From NCBI GenBank assembly GCA_015494465.1, contig WGBD01000009.1:1-58001 (forward strand): DNA of 58,001 bases. The letters are read 5' to 3'. The notes beneath the pieces were generated by a model. That model did no database searches. It was not told the origin of the DNA and saw only the letters and a program-made list of their open reading frames with translations. The first letter of the stretch is position 1. The number at the start of each line of letters is the position of its first letter. The position numbers were made by a program, and so were the translations under genes. Of the stretch, positions 23,765-32,208 are shown piece by piece. Origin of the DNA: Candidatus Omnitrophota bacterium (GTDB taxonomy: Bacteria; Omnitrophota; Gorgyraeia; S143-82).

Positions 23765-23934
23765 CAGTGAATGCTCTTTTCGACCATACGGTGCAAGGCC
23801 TCGGTGGTTGCTGGTCTGGCCAGCGGACGACCGGTGTTGCGAGACTCCTCGGAAAGGATGAGCGCCAGTTTACTGGCCTTCACCACCGTCTTGTAGATCT
23901 CTCTAGTAGCCTCCCAGATCTTGGCCTCTATCAT
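23764..23934 (-). CDS. rpoZ: RNA polymerase omega subunit, short
   Basis: A 56-aa frame from ATG at 23934 with a good ribosome site (GAGGAGGTG). The sequence IYKTVVKASKLALILSEE followed by RPLARPATTEAL resembles the conserved core of omega, which helps assemble beta'. Position supports it: gmk-rpoZ-coaC is a common bacterial order. It is shorter than usual (about 70-90 aa), so the assignment leans partly on context. Confidence 0.68.
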   Translation of the reverse strand: MIEAKIWEATREIYKTVVKASKLALILSEESRNTGRPLARPATTEALHRMVEKSIH

Positions 23935-23964
23935 AACCCACACCTCCTCACCTGGACGCTTTTC

Positions 23965-24039
23965 TCGGGGAGGTGGGACTTGAACCCACGACCTCCTGCT
24001 CCCAAAGCAGGCGCTCTAGCCAAGCTGAGCCACTCCCCG
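23965..24039 (-). tRNA. tRNA-Pro(TGG)
   Basis: On the minus strand the acceptor stem is CGGGGAG/CTCCCCG with discriminator A. The anticodon arm is CCTGC / TTTGGGA / GCAGG, giving anticodon TGG, and the T arm has GGGTTCAAGTCCC. It lies between gmk and rpoZ in the same direction. CCA is not encoded. Confidence 0.95.
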
Positions 24040-24060
24040 GAGCAGTTGCTTCATCCCGGT

Positions 24061-24092
24061 AAACAATAATGATACCATAGATGCCCAACTAT
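24061..24092 (-). promoter_or_regulatory. Promoter of tRNA-Pro(TGG)
   Basis: On the minus strand TTGCTA, an 18-nt spacer and TATCAT with an upstream TG (TGGTATCAT) form an extended -10 promoter just after the gmk stop. It would give the tRNA, and perhaps rpoZ-coaC-rubrerythrin, independent transcription. Confidence 0.5.
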
Positions 24093-24685
24093 TAGCAACT
24101 GACCCCTACCTTCTCCAGAAACCCCACGACTGCGGACCTGACCTCCTCCACCGCCTTGTCCAGATCGTCGTTCACGATCACCACATCGTATTCTTTTGCC
24201 GATTCCATCTCTTCGTGGGCGATCCCTAAGCGCAATTCCAGGTCCTCTCGGGTTATTCCCGGGCGCTGAGAGAGACGCCGTTTCAGCTCCTCCTCGGACG
24301 GGGGCATCACGAATATGGTAAAGCTGTCCTGAGGGTACAGGTTCTTTATGTACCTGGCCCCCCTCACGTCTATTATCAACAATGCCACTTTCCCCTTTTC
24401 CCATATCTTCTCCAGCTCCCGGCGGGAAGTGCCGTAGAAATTGCCAAATATCTCCACCCATTCCAAGAAGTTTCCTGCGGAGAGCTCCCAGGCGAACTCG
24501 GTCTTGCTTACGAAGATGTAGTCCTCCCCCTCCACCTCCCCCGGACGAGGAGGACGGGTGGTATAGGTGGGCACGCGCTCCACGCACCTGCGTATCTCGG
24601 GGAACTCCAGCAGTTTCTTGCCTATGGTCGTCTTACCCACGCCCGAAGGCCCTGATATTATGATGAGTTTACCCTTACTCGACAT
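24092..24685 (-). CDS. gmk: Guanylate kinase
   Basis: A 197-aa kinase converting GMP to GDP. The P-loop is SGPSGVGKTTIG at residues 10-21, followed by the GMP-binding region (YTTRPPRPGEVEGEDYIFVS), EWVEIFGNFYGTS, and LLIIDVRGARYIK. It overlaps yicC by 11 nt, the conserved yicC-gmk-rpoZ arrangement. Confidence 0.95.
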   Translation of the reverse strand: MSSKGKLIIISGPSGVGKTTIGKKLLEFPEIRRCVERVPTYTTRPPRPGEVEGEDYIFVSKTEFAWELSAGNFLEWVEIFGNFYGTSRRELEKIWEKGKVALLIIDVRGARYIKNLYPQDSFTIFVMPPSEEELKRRLSQRPGITREDLELRLGIAHEEMESAKEYDVVIVNDDLDKAVEEVRSAVVGFLEKVGVSC

Positions 24686-25490
24686 TCTGTACGACCTCCC
24701 TTATCCTGTCCACCACCATCCGCAACTCCAGGGCGTACTTTGCCACCCTGGCATCGGCGATCTTTGCCAGCATAGTATTGGCCTCTCTCATTATCTCCTG
24801 GGATATAAAGTCCAGGCGCTTGCCCTTGGCCCCAGTTTTTTTCATTTCAATTAAAAACATATCTATATTCATTTTCAATCGTTTAAGTTCTTCGTGCACG
24901 TCCTTTCTTTTGTAACCGCTTTCTTGATCCTGCAGAAAGAAACCCTGTTTATCCAGCGCAGAGATCCTCCTTGCTATGCGGGAAAAGAGGACCTCTACCT
25001 TGGAGATCAATCTGCGCACCACCTTCTCCATCCGAATCCCTTCTTTATGCCGAAAAACGTGGAGTCCACGTAGAGCCTTTTGGAGGGCCCTCTTTAGATC
25101 GGGGACGATCTGGGAGGGATTCTTTAGCGAGGTAGAGATGAGTCCGGGGACCGCCATAGCATCTGCTACAGAAAGGGTCCCTCCTACCCCTATCTTGGTC
25201 AATTCCCTCTGCAGGCTCCTCCACAGACCGTAGTTTATGATAACAGCGTAATCCACCTGCCGGGGTCGAACGAAGACGTCCACCCGGATATTGCCCCTTT
25301 GAACACCCGAGCGGTGGACCTCTTCCCTTACAACCGCCTCCCACTCAGGGAGCAAAAACCCACCCCTGACGCTGATGTCCAGCCCCTTGGAATTCCAAGA
25401 GCGTACCTCTATCCTTATGGAGGCACGGGGGCTTTCTACCTCTCCTACCCCGTATCCGGTCATCCCTACAAATACCGCCTTGCTTCCCAT
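24675..25490 (-). CDS. yicC: YicC family endoribonuclease
   Basis: A 271-aa protein with the family start GMTGYGVGEVE, IEVRSWNSKGLDISVR, and the C-terminal signature KRLDFISQEIMREANTMLAK. YicC proteins are RNases acting in sRNA turnover or stress. The ATG at 25490 has AGGAGG five bases upstream, preferred over a GTG at 25496. A parS site sits just ahead of the ribosome site. Confidence 0.9.
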   Translation of the reverse strand: MGSKAVFVGMTGYGVGEVESPRASIRIEVRSWNSKGLDISVRGGFLLPEWEAVVREEVHRSGVQRGNIRVDVFVRPRQVDYAVIINYGLWRSLQRELTKIGVGGTLSVADAMAVPGLISTSLKNPSQIVPDLKRALQKALRGLHVFRHKEGIRMEKVVRRLISKVEVLFSRIARRISALDKQGFFLQDQESGYKRKDVHEELKRLKMNIDMFLIEMKKTGAKGKRLDFISQEIMREANTMLAKIADARVAKYALELRMVVDRIREVVQNVE

Positions 25491-25502
25491 CTCCACCTCC
25501 TA

Positions 25503-25563
25503 TGTTCCACGTGGAACATCGCCCCCCATTCCATGGGCCTGAAAAAATGTTCCACGTGGAACA
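25503..25563. promoter_or_regulatory. Two parS sites between ndk and yicC
   Basis: Two exact 16-bp palindromes TGTTCCACGTGGAACA occur at 25503-25518 and 25548-25563, spaced 45 bp start to start. They match the bacterial parS consensus (TGTTNCACGTGNAACA) and are outliers of the main array between parB and parA. The second site ends just before the ndk stop codon. Confidence 0.9.
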
Positions 25564-25564
25564 T

Positions 25565-26068
25565 TCAGGCCCAGACCTTATGGACCCGGCTACCCTCCAC
25601 CTGCGTCCGGGTCGGATACAGGTCTATTATCAATTCTTCCGGGGAAAACCAGAGTTTTATCTCCTTCTCCGCGTTCTCCGGGCTGTCGGAGACGTGAACA
25701 ACGTTCTCGTAGACGCCTTTCGTGGTGATCCTCCCGTAGGCCCCCCGGATAGTGGTGGGGTCTGCCTCCTCGGGGTTGGTCTTGCCCGCCAAGGCCCGGA
25801 GTTTGGATATCGCGTCCTCCCCGTAGTACACCAAGGCGATCACCTTGTTCCTGCCGTGCTGTTTTCCGCAGATGTAGTCTATTACATCCTCAAAGAATGG
25901 CTTGTCCCTCAGGTGGGCGTAGTGGGTCTCGGCCAACTCCCGTGATACCTTCACCACCTTGGCCCCAATTATCTCCAGCCCGGTGGAGGATATCCGGCTG
26001 AGTATGTCCCCGGTCAGGTTCTTCTGCAGGGCATCCGGCTTAATTAGGACTAACACCGCCTCTTCCAT
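25565..26068 (-). CDS. ndk: Nucleoside diphosphate kinase
   Basis: A 167-aa enzyme exchanging gamma phosphates among NTPs. The start VLVLIKPDALQKNLTG is typical and the active-site His lies in VYENVVHVSDSPENA. It is longer than the usual 135-150 aa, with inserts around the KQHGRNKVIAL region and a C-terminal extension. It overlaps the 3' end of parB by 29 nt. Confidence 0.92.
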   Translation of the reverse strand: MEEAVLVLIKPDALQKNLTGDILSRISSTGLEIIGAKVVKVSRELAETHYAHLRDKPFFEDVIDYICGKQHGRNKVIALVYYGEDAISKLRALAGKTNPEEADPTTIRGAYGRITTKGVYENVVHVSDSPENAEKEIKLWFSPEELIIDLYPTRTQVEGSRVHKVWA

Positions 26069-26906
26069 TGCTATGCCTCCTTCCTTCCCTCAACATATCC
26101 ACCAACCTGTCGAGGTCCGCCAGAGAATAATACTCTATTATCAGCCGGCCCCGATTCTTCTTAGCATTGTGGTCCAACTGCACCTTTGTCCCGAGGAGGA
26201 CCTGTAGGCTCTCCTCCAAGCGCTTCACAAACGGATCAGGGCCGTTTATCTCCCGCTTTATCTCCCTCACGCTGACCCTCTTCTCTACCACCAACTCCGC
26301 TCGCTTGCGGATCTCCTCTGGAGAAGGTGCACCGCTCATTATCTCCCTTGCCTGGGAGAAGGTGATCTTCCCCTCCGCTATCCGACTCTTCACATCTTCG
26401 GGCAAGGTCAAGAGGCGAAGGACATTGGCAATGTGGGAGCGAGAGAGACCTAACAGGCGGGCCAGATCCTCTTGGGAGAGCCCAAACCTGTCCATTATCG
26501 CCCTGTACCCCTCGGCCTCCTCTATCGGGGACAACTCCTCCCTTTGGAGGTTCTCCACCAAGGCCAACAGGGCCATATCCCTATCTTCCACCTCCCTGAC
26601 AAGGGCCGGACAGGTATCCCAACCGAGACGCCTTATCGCCCGGAGCCGTCTCTCCCCAGCGATCAACTCAAAACAATCCTTTTCCCGATTGTGTCTCACC
26701 ACCAAGGGCTGAAGTAGCCCGTTCCGGGAGATAGACTCGGCCAGGGAGGTGATCTCTTCTTCCGGAAAGGTCTTTCTGGGTTGATAAGGATTGGGAACTA
26801 TCTTCTCAACGGGGATGGATCGGGTTATACTCCCCGCAGGAACCTCGTCTCCCGACATCTCCCCCAACAAGGACGCAAGCCCCCTCCCTAAGACTCTTTT
26901 TGCCAT
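26040..26906 (-). CDS. parB: Chromosome partitioning protein ParB (CTPase, parS-binding)
   Basis: A 288-aa ParB/Spo0J. Conserved parts: LGRGLASLLG at the start, VEKIVPNPYQPRKTF, the CTP-binding box ELIAGERRLRA, ENLQREELSPIEEA, and the HTH (GLSQEDLARLLGLSRSHIAN) that recognises parS. The C-terminal dimerisation segment follows. It loads at parS as a CTP-dependent sliding clamp and works with ParA. It is separated from parA by the parS array rather than being directly adjacent. Confidence 0.95.
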   Translation of the reverse strand: MAKRVLGRGLASLLGEMSGDEVPAGSITRSIPVEKIVPNPYQPRKTFPEEEITSLAESISRNGLLQPLVVRHNREKDCFELIAGERRLRAIRRLGWDTCPALVREVEDRDMALLALVENLQREELSPIEEAEGYRAIMDRFGLSQEDLARLLGLSRSHIANVLRLLTLPEDVKSRIAEGKITFSQAREIMSGAPSPEEIRKRAELVVEKRVSVREIKREINGPDPFVKRLEESLQVLLGTKVQLDHNAKKNRGRLIIEYYSLADLDRLVDMLREGRRHSNGRGGVSPN

Positions 26907-26924
26907 ACTTACCCCCCTTCTTAA

Positions 26925-27666
26925 TGTTCCACGTGGAACATTCTACACCTTAACCACCGGTCAAATTGGGAGCTGGTTTCCGATCCGGGCAGTGTTCCAC
27001 GTGGAACATCTAAACACGCCTCACCTCCCATACACAAATGTTCCACGTGGAACATCCGCCAAAACCCCTATGACTGATTGTAGCACAGTTTCTCCCCGAA
27101 ATGAAGATGTTCCACGTGGAACATAGACTATCACGACGGACCTACTCCGAGCATTGTTCCACGTGGAACACTCGATCCGAGCATGGTTTCTATCTTTCCC
27201 AACCCGTTCCACGTGGAACACCCGCGCTGTTCATAAAGTTTACACTTCGGCCGTACTCTCGTATGCCCCACATGTTCCACGTGGAACATACCTATGCATT
27301 AATGCGCATCAACACGGCAATCTACATATATGTTCCACGTGGAACACCTCCATAGGCCATCCGTAGAAACGCGACACGATCGTTCCACGTGGAACACTGT
27401 CAAGAAAGTTTACACATGAAAGGTCCGTACCCGTGTGGCATTACATGTTCCACGTGGAACATGTGGATCGCACCGCTTTTCCCTAGGACGGCATCATGAG
27501 CCTCTATCATCTTGGTCCAGGATGTATGTTCCACATGGAACAGTATCAAAAAGCTTTACACCCCTAGTCCAGCGTCAACAAGTCTCCCAGCCCATCGAAT
27601 GTTCCACGTGGAACATCTCAGCAAGCGTGCTAGGAAGTTGCACCCAGGAATGTTCCACGTGGAACA
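26925..27666. repeat. Dense parS array of 13 sites (centromere-like)
   Basis: Thirteen 16-bp palindromes lie between parB and parA, starting at 26925, 26993, 27039, 27108, 27155, 27205, 27273, 27331, 27381, 27446, 27527, 27600 and 27651. Ten are exactly TGTTCCACGTGGAACA; those at 27205 and 27381 begin with C, and the one at 27527 has CATG in the centre. Spacing is 46-81 bp (mean about 60). The DNA between sites is unique and non-coding. Apparent reading frames here (MFHVEH, VPRGT) are translations of the repeat. Confidence 0.95.
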
Positions 27667-27672
27667 TCCACT

Positions 27673-28449
27673 TCAGGCAAGTTCTGTCTTTAGGCCGAGC
27701 CGACCGCAGACCTCTAAGGCAAGTGACCGGTAGGCCGTAGCACCTGCAGACTTGGGATCGTAGGCCAGTATAGGCAGGCCATAACTGGGGGCCTCCCCTA
27801 ACCGGACATTCCTGGGTATCAGGGTGTGAAAGACCTTATCTTTAAAGAACCGTTTGACCTCGTCGACCACCGATGCGGACAAATTCGTCCGGGCGTCCAC
27901 CATGGTAAGCACCACCCCCAACAGGTCCAGATCGGGATTAAGCCTCTCTCTCACCAACTTTATAGTATTCATCAACTGCGCCAATCCCTCCAAGGCAAAG
28001 AACTCCGCCTGCACCGGCACCAATACCTTGTCCGCACACACCAGGGCCATGACCGTCAGCAGGCTCAAAGAGGGTGGACAGTCCAGTACTATGAGATCAA
28101 AGGCCTCATTCAAGGGCCTTATCCTCTCCGCCAACCTGTACTCCCGCCGGGGTACACCCACTAACTCCACCTCTATCCCGGTGAGGTTATTATTTGATGG
28201 AATTAAAAACATTTTTTTATCTCCCGCAACAACCTCCCTGATTGCGTTCTTAGCGGGAATCACATCGCTTAGGACCTCGTAGAGCGTAGGGGGATCCTTC
28301 TCCTGTCCCAGCCCGCTGGTGGCATTCCCTTGGGGATCCACATCCACGAGGAGGACTCGGTTGCCGAACACCGCAGAGTAGACCGCCACATTTATGGCGG
28401 TGGTGGTCTTTCCCGTACCACCCTTTTGGTTAGCGATCGCCACTATCAT
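27673..28449 (-). CDS. parA: Chromosome partitioning ATPase ParA/Soj
   Basis: A 258-aa Walker-type ATPase. The deviant Walker A is ANQKGGTGKTTTAINVA, with LLVDVDPQGNATSG and LIVLDCPPSLSLLTVMAL following. It moves ParB-parS complexes along the nucleoid. It starts 12 nt after the yidC stop; its 3' end lies 6 bp from the last parS site. Confidence 0.95.
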   Translation of the reverse strand: MIVAIANQKGGTGKTTTAINVAVYSAVFGNRVLLVDVDPQGNATSGLGQEKDPPTLYEVLSDVIPAKNAIREVVAGDKKMFLIPSNNNLTGIEVELVGVPRREYRLAERIRPLNEAFDLIVLDCPPSLSLLTVMALVCADKVLVPVQAEFFALEGLAQLMNTIKLVRERLNPDLDLLGVVLTMVDARTNLSASVVDEVKRFFKDKVFHTLIPRNVRLGEAPSYGLPILAYDPKSAGATAYRSLALEVCGRLGLKTELA

Positions 28450-28461
28450 CCGAGCAAAACC

Positions 28462-29865
28462 TCATCCCATACGGGAGATGATAACCTGCTGACCTGCGTT
28501 AAACAGGCTCATTACCAACCAGAACAGGACTAGCCCCGAGGGCAGATTGTAGAAGATGAAGAGAAAGAGGACCGGGAACAGCCACAGCATCGTCTGGTTG
28601 CCCTGGGCACTAGCGGTGCTCGTCCTCTGTTGGATCACCATCAGAAGGGCTACCAGGATCGGCAATAAGTGGATCTCCAGTTTCCCCACGGAAAACAGGA
28701 CGTCCGGCCGAGAGAGGTCCTTTATCCACAAAAACCCCGCCCCCTTCAACTCGTAGGTGTTCAGCAACAGCGGGTACAAGGCGAATATCACCGGCAATTG
28801 CAAAAGCAGTGGCAGACACCCAGAGAGCGGATTCACCTTGTACTTGGCGTACAACATGATGAGTTCCTGATTTAGCCTCTGGGGATCGTCTCTATACCTC
28901 TCCTGCAGGGCCTTCATCTCCGGCTGCATCGCCTGTAAGCGCTTCATCGCGGTATAACTCTTCAGGGTCAGAGGCATGAAGACCAGGGAGAATGCGACCG
29001 CCAACAACACGATCGCCAATCCCCAGTTCCTGGTTACCCTGTAGAAACCCTTCAGGGTCCACCAGAGAAGGTTGGTAATACCTGAGAGGATGGAGCCCTT
29101 TACCAGCCTACCGGCCTCTGGAAGCCCTTTCATAAACTCCTTGCGGAAGAGCCCGGCGTAAAAGAGGAGCCTAACCGGTTGACTCACCTCATCGGGGATC
29201 AAATGGAGGTAGGTCCGGATCCAGCCGTCCTCCTGTCTCGCTACTACCTGATCTATCACCCCCCTATCCACCCTCACATAGGCCAGGTAGTACTTGCTGT
29301 AGACCCCTACGCCCTCCAGCGTGTCGTTCAAATTCAACTTCTTGTCTTTCAATCGGATGCGTCTAACACGGGTTCCATAGTTCACCACCAGCCCCTGATA
29401 GAGCCTGGCATATCTCCTAGGCAGCTCTGCATCTTGGGGTACAGCCGGACCGCTGACCCATACCCCCTTCGTGCCCAACTCCCCCTCCAGCCTCAGCACC
29501 CCGTCTGTCACAGCCACCCTCCACGACCTTGCATCCTGGCGCACTAGAGCAGGCGGGTGGAACTCCAACTCCACGGGAGCCTTAGCCCCCTCCACCTCCT
29601 GGTGGCACCCAAACACACCCAGATCGCTGACCCTGTACCTCGTCTCCTCCCCTATCCACCCAGCCTCTTCATCCGATACGGCGGGCATCTCCGCGGGCAG
29701 GCCCATCCCCTTGTCCTGCCTCATATCCCCTTTGGAGGCTACATCCTCGTATGCGGGTTGGGGTGCTCCCGGTTTATCATTACGTATCTTCTTGAGCACC
29801 AATGTATTATAAAAAGAGATCAGAACCATCGATATAACGAACGCCAGTATAATCCTCTTCTCCAT
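28462..29865 (-). CDS. yidC: Membrane protein insertase YidC
   Basis: A 467-aa insertase of the Gram-negative type: an N-terminal membrane anchor (IILAFVISMVLISFYNTLVL), a large periplasmic domain, and the conserved C-terminal core starting near RNWGLAIVLLAVAFSLVFMP, with YAKYKVNPLSGCLPLLLQLP and the final helices. It inserts proteins into the inner membrane alone or with Sec. It lies in the universal rpmH-rnpA-yidD-yidC order. Confidence 0.95.
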   Translation of the reverse strand: MEKRIILAFVISMVLISFYNTLVLKKIRNDKPGAPQPAYEDVASKGDMRQDKGMGLPAEMPAVSDEEAGWIGEETRYRVSDLGVFGCHQEVEGAKAPVELEFHPPALVRQDARSWRVAVTDGVLRLEGELGTKGVWVSGPAVPQDAELPRRYARLYQGLVVNYGTRVRRIRLKDKKLNLNDTLEGVGVYSKYYLAYVRVDRGVIDQVVARQEDGWIRTYLHLIPDEVSQPVRLLFYAGLFRKEFMKGLPEAGRLVKGSILSGITNLLWWTLKGFYRVTRNWGLAIVLLAVAFSLVFMPLTLKSYTAMKRLQAMQPEMKALQERYRDDPQRLNQELIMLYAKYKVNPLSGCLPLLLQLPVIFALYPLLLNTYELKGAGFLWIKDLSRPDVLFSVGKLEIHLLPILVALLMVIQQRTSTASAQGNQTMLWLFPVLFLFIFYNLPSGLVLFWLVMSLFNAGQQVIISRMG

Positions 29866-29872
29866 AGACCTA

Positions 29873-30082
29873 TCACCTCACCGGATCGTAACCACCTTTG
29901 CTACCGGGATGGCACCTTAACACCCTATGGGCTGCCATCACCACGCCCTTAAAACCGTAGCGCTCTATCGCCTCTTTGGCGTACTCAGAGCAGGTGGGCA
30001 CGAAACGACAATGCCTACCAAGATAGGGGGAGATCGCCCTCTGATAAAGGACTATGAGCCCCAACAGGATCCTCTTAACCAC
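29873..30082 (-). CDS. yidD: Membrane protein insertion efficiency factor YidD
   Basis: A 69-aa protein with the YidD signature: [35 protein letters not shown] and [16 protein letters not shown]. It overlaps rnpA by 8 nt. It is thought to assist YidC at the membrane. Confidence 0.94.
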   Translation of the reverse strand: MVKRILLGLIVLYQRAISPYLGRHCRFVPTCSEYAKEAIERYGFKGVVMAAHRVLRCHPGSKGGYDPVR

Positions 30083-30440
30083 CTGCTACTTCCACCTGTC
30101 CCAAAAGATCCCCCAATGTCCCGCGTATCCAGTGAAAATCCACCGATCCCCCTCTTACACAAACGGTTATCAGGAGAAGGAGCCTCTTTCCTTCGGGTAT
30201 CTGCCTCGCCTTGAACCACTCCCTCAAGGCCTCCCGCACCCACCTCCTGATGCGGTTCCTTTCCACCGAACCCCGGTGACACCGCTTGCTGACGCGGATC
30301 GCCACCCCCACTGCGGGCCCTTCCTGACCTTCCCGGGGCAGATAGAGATAGCGAATGCGCACACCAGAGGTGCCTACCAGAGGCCCTTGCCTCAGCCTGG
30401 CGACCTCTCTATCCTTCTTTATAGGCCTGATCAGAGCCAA
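30075..30440 (-). CDS. rnpA: Ribonuclease P protein component
   Basis: A 121-aa basic protein with the RNR motif ([20 protein letters not shown]) and the preceding GVAIRVSKR strand. It binds RNase P RNA for tRNA 5' processing. The most likely start is TTG at 30440, five bases after GAGG and 6 nt after the rpmH stop. Confidence 0.92.
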   Translation of the reverse strand: MALIRPIKKDREVARLRQGPLVGTSGVRIRYLYLPREGQEGPAVGVAIRVSKRCHRGSVERNRIRRWVREALREWFKARQIPEGKRLLLLITVCVRGGSVDFHWIRGTLGDLLGQVEVAGG

Positions 30441-30446
30441 AGTCCC

Positions 30447-30584
30447 TCAAACCGTGAGGCGCTTACGGCCCTTTGCCCTTCTCCTCTTGAGGACCTTCTG
30501 TCCCGCCCGGGTGGACATCCTCTTGAGGAAGCCGTGCGTGCGCTTCCGCTTAAGGTTGCTTATGGGTCTCAGGTTCTTTTTCAT
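30447..30584 (-). CDS. rpmH: Ribosomal protein L34
   Basis: A 45-aa highly basic protein: [20 protein letters not shown], then [20 protein letters not shown]. This is L34 with a slightly unusual N-terminus (commonly MKRTYQPS). It is the first gene of the leftward operon and lies divergent from dnaA across a 159-bp intergenic region. Confidence 0.93.
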   Translation of the reverse strand: MKKNLRPISNLKRKRTHGFLKRMSTRAGQKVLKRRRAKGRKRLTV

Positions 30585-30743
30585 AGTTGCCCATTATATA
30601 TGCAAAACCGACATCCGGTCAATCCGAAGTTTAGATTAGATATTTCCCACCCGAATATGTGTGATATAATATTTCTCCACATCGCTGTGGAAAACTTGTT
30701 GATTTTGTGTAAAACTCGGTGGATTTTCTTTGTATAAATTGAT
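30585..30743. promoter_or_regulatory. rpmH-dnaA intergenic region with DnaA boxes
   Basis: This AT-rich divergent intergenic region holds two near-consensus DnaA boxes in reverse orientation: TGTGGAAAA at 30686-30694 (complement TTTTCCACA) and TGTGTAAAA at 30706-30714 (complement TTTTACACA), both fitting TTWTNCACA. A TATAAT-like box occurs near 30664-30670. It is probably part of oriC and the dnaA autoregulatory region. Confidence 0.7.
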
Positions 30744-32054
30744 ATGTCTTTGTGGGACAAGGTATTACAAAACCTGCAGACCAGACTGGAACCCCAGCAG
30801 TTCAAGACCTGGATCCAGCCAATAAAGGTGGTATCAGAATCCGAAGGGCAGATAAGTCTCGCGGTGCCGGACAACTTTTTCAAGTCCTGGATAGAGGAGC
30901 ACTTTCAATCCGAGATAAATCAGGCACTGTATCAGGTATCCGGTGTGCCAGTCCGTACCGAGATACGGGTCCACCCCGAGATGTTCCAGCGCGAAGAAGA
31001 GATGCCTCCCGACGAAAGGGTGATAACCTCATCTGCACTCAGACTCAACCCAAAGTACCGCTTCGAGAACTTCGTCATAGGCCCGTCCAATAGGTTCGCC
31101 TTCGCCGCTGCCACCGCGGTGGCCCAGAGCCCGGCAAAGGCCTACAACCCGCTGTTCATATACGGCGGGGTGGGGTTGGGCAAGACCCACCTCATGCAGG
31201 CGATCGCCCACTACGCCATAGAACACCACCCGGGTATAAAGGTCTGTTACATATCCAGTGAGCAGTTCACCAACGAACTCATCGACGCAATCCAACACCG
31301 CTCCACCAAGACCTTTCGGGAGAGATACCGCAATGTGGACATCCTCCTCATCGACGACATACAATTCATCGGCGGAAAGGAATCAACGCAGGAGGAGTTC
31401 TTCCACACCTTCAACGCCCTATACGACGCACACAAACAGATAATAATTTCCTCCGACCGGCACCCGAAGGAGATATCCACGCTTGAAGAGAGGCTGATCT
31501 CCAGATTCGGTTGGGGTCTGATAACTGACATCCAGCCACCCGACCTGGAGACCAGAATAGCGATACTGAAGAAAAAATTAGAGCACGAACAGGTGAAGGT
31601 GGAAGAGGATGTAATCCTGTTCATCGCGGAGAACATAAAGACCAACATCAGGGAACTGGAGGGGGCCCTGGTGAGGGTGATAGCGTTTTCAATAATAGAG
31701 CGCAAACCGGTGACCCTGGACTTCGCTAAAGAGGTGCTGAAGGACATGGTCAGCTCGGTGAAAAAGAAGGTCACCATAGACGACATACTAAGAGAGGTCT
31801 CCGACTTCTTCGGGATAACCGCGCAGGACATAAAGGCCAAGAAGCGCAGTCGCACCTACCTATTACCCCGACAGATAGCGATATACCTGGCAAGGGAACT
31901 GACCGAGATGTCCCTGCCGGAGTTGGGACTTGCCTTTGGAGGAAAGGACCACACCACGATCTTGCATTCTTACAACAAGATAAAAAGGGCAATAAAGGAA
32001 GACAGGGCCCTTGCAGGCACATTGGAGGCGATACAAAAGAGGTTGGAGAGGTGA
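30744..32054 (+). CDS. dnaA: Chromosomal replication initiator DnaA
   Basis: A 436-aa initiator. Domain I (MSLWDKVLQNLQTRLEPQQF), the AAA+ Walker A (YGGVGLGKTHLMQAI), Walker B (ILLIDDIQFIGGKES) and the domain IV DNA-binding signature (FGGKDHTTILHSY) are all present. It opens the rightward gene cluster. No strong Shine-Dalgarno precedes the ATG. Confidence 0.97.
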   Translation: MSLWDKVLQNLQTRLEPQQFKTWIQPIKVVSESEGQISLAVPDNFFKSWIEEHFQSEINQALYQVSGVPVRTEIRVHPEMFQREEEMPPDERVITSSALRLNPKYRFENFVIGPSNRFAFAAATAVAQSPAKAYNPLFIYGGVGLGKTHLMQAIAHYAIEHHPGIKVCYISSEQFTNELIDAIQHRSTKTFRERYRNVDILLIDDIQFIGGKESTQEEFFHTFNALYDAHKQIIISSDRHPKEISTLEERLISRFGWGLITDIQPPDLETRIAILKKKLEHEQVKVEEDVILFIAENIKTNIRELEGALVRVIAFSIIERKPVTLDFAKEVLKDMVSSVKKKVTIDDILREVSDFFGITAQDIKAKKRSRTYLLPRQIAIYLARELTEMSLPELGLAFGGKDHTTILHSYNKIKRAIKEDRALAGTLEAIQKRLER

Positions 32055-32208
32055 TGTGGATTTCCCGTGGGTTTTCCACAACTTATTCAGGGACAAAACC
32101 TGAAGTCTTACATATAGAAAACAAAAGGGTTAAGGAGTTTTCCACAAATACACAGGCCCTAATACTTGTGCGTCTGGACATTGTCGTAAAAAGAGAAGGA
32201 GGAGTAAT
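32055..32208. promoter_or_regulatory. dnaA-dnaN intergenic region, candidate oriC
   Basis: Two exact TTTTCCACA DnaA boxes lie at 32072-32080 and 32138-32146 in the same orientation, with an AT-rich stretch between them (about 32107-32132). With the boxes upstream of dnaA this suggests a bipartite origin flanking dnaA. The dnaN ribosome site (AAGGAGGAG) is at its right end. Confidence 0.65.

Noticed and set aside
23755-24069. Plus-strand reading frame across rpoZ and tRNA-Pro
   Set aside because: It is antisense to an omega-like gene and a clear tRNA; the protein has no recognisable family.
26925-27666. CRISPR-like array (regular repeats with unique spacers)
   Set aside because: Repeats are 16-bp perfect palindromes identical to parS, spacers vary from about 30 to 65 bp, no cas genes are present, and parA/parB flank the array.
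27021-27740. Small reading frames in the parS region with MFHVEH or VPRGT repeats
   Set aside because: They are translations of the parS palindrome in different frames, with no ribosome sites or family similarity.
30581-30883. Minus-strand frame covering the dnaA start
   Set aside because: It overlaps dnaA domain I and the DnaA-box region and resembles no protein.
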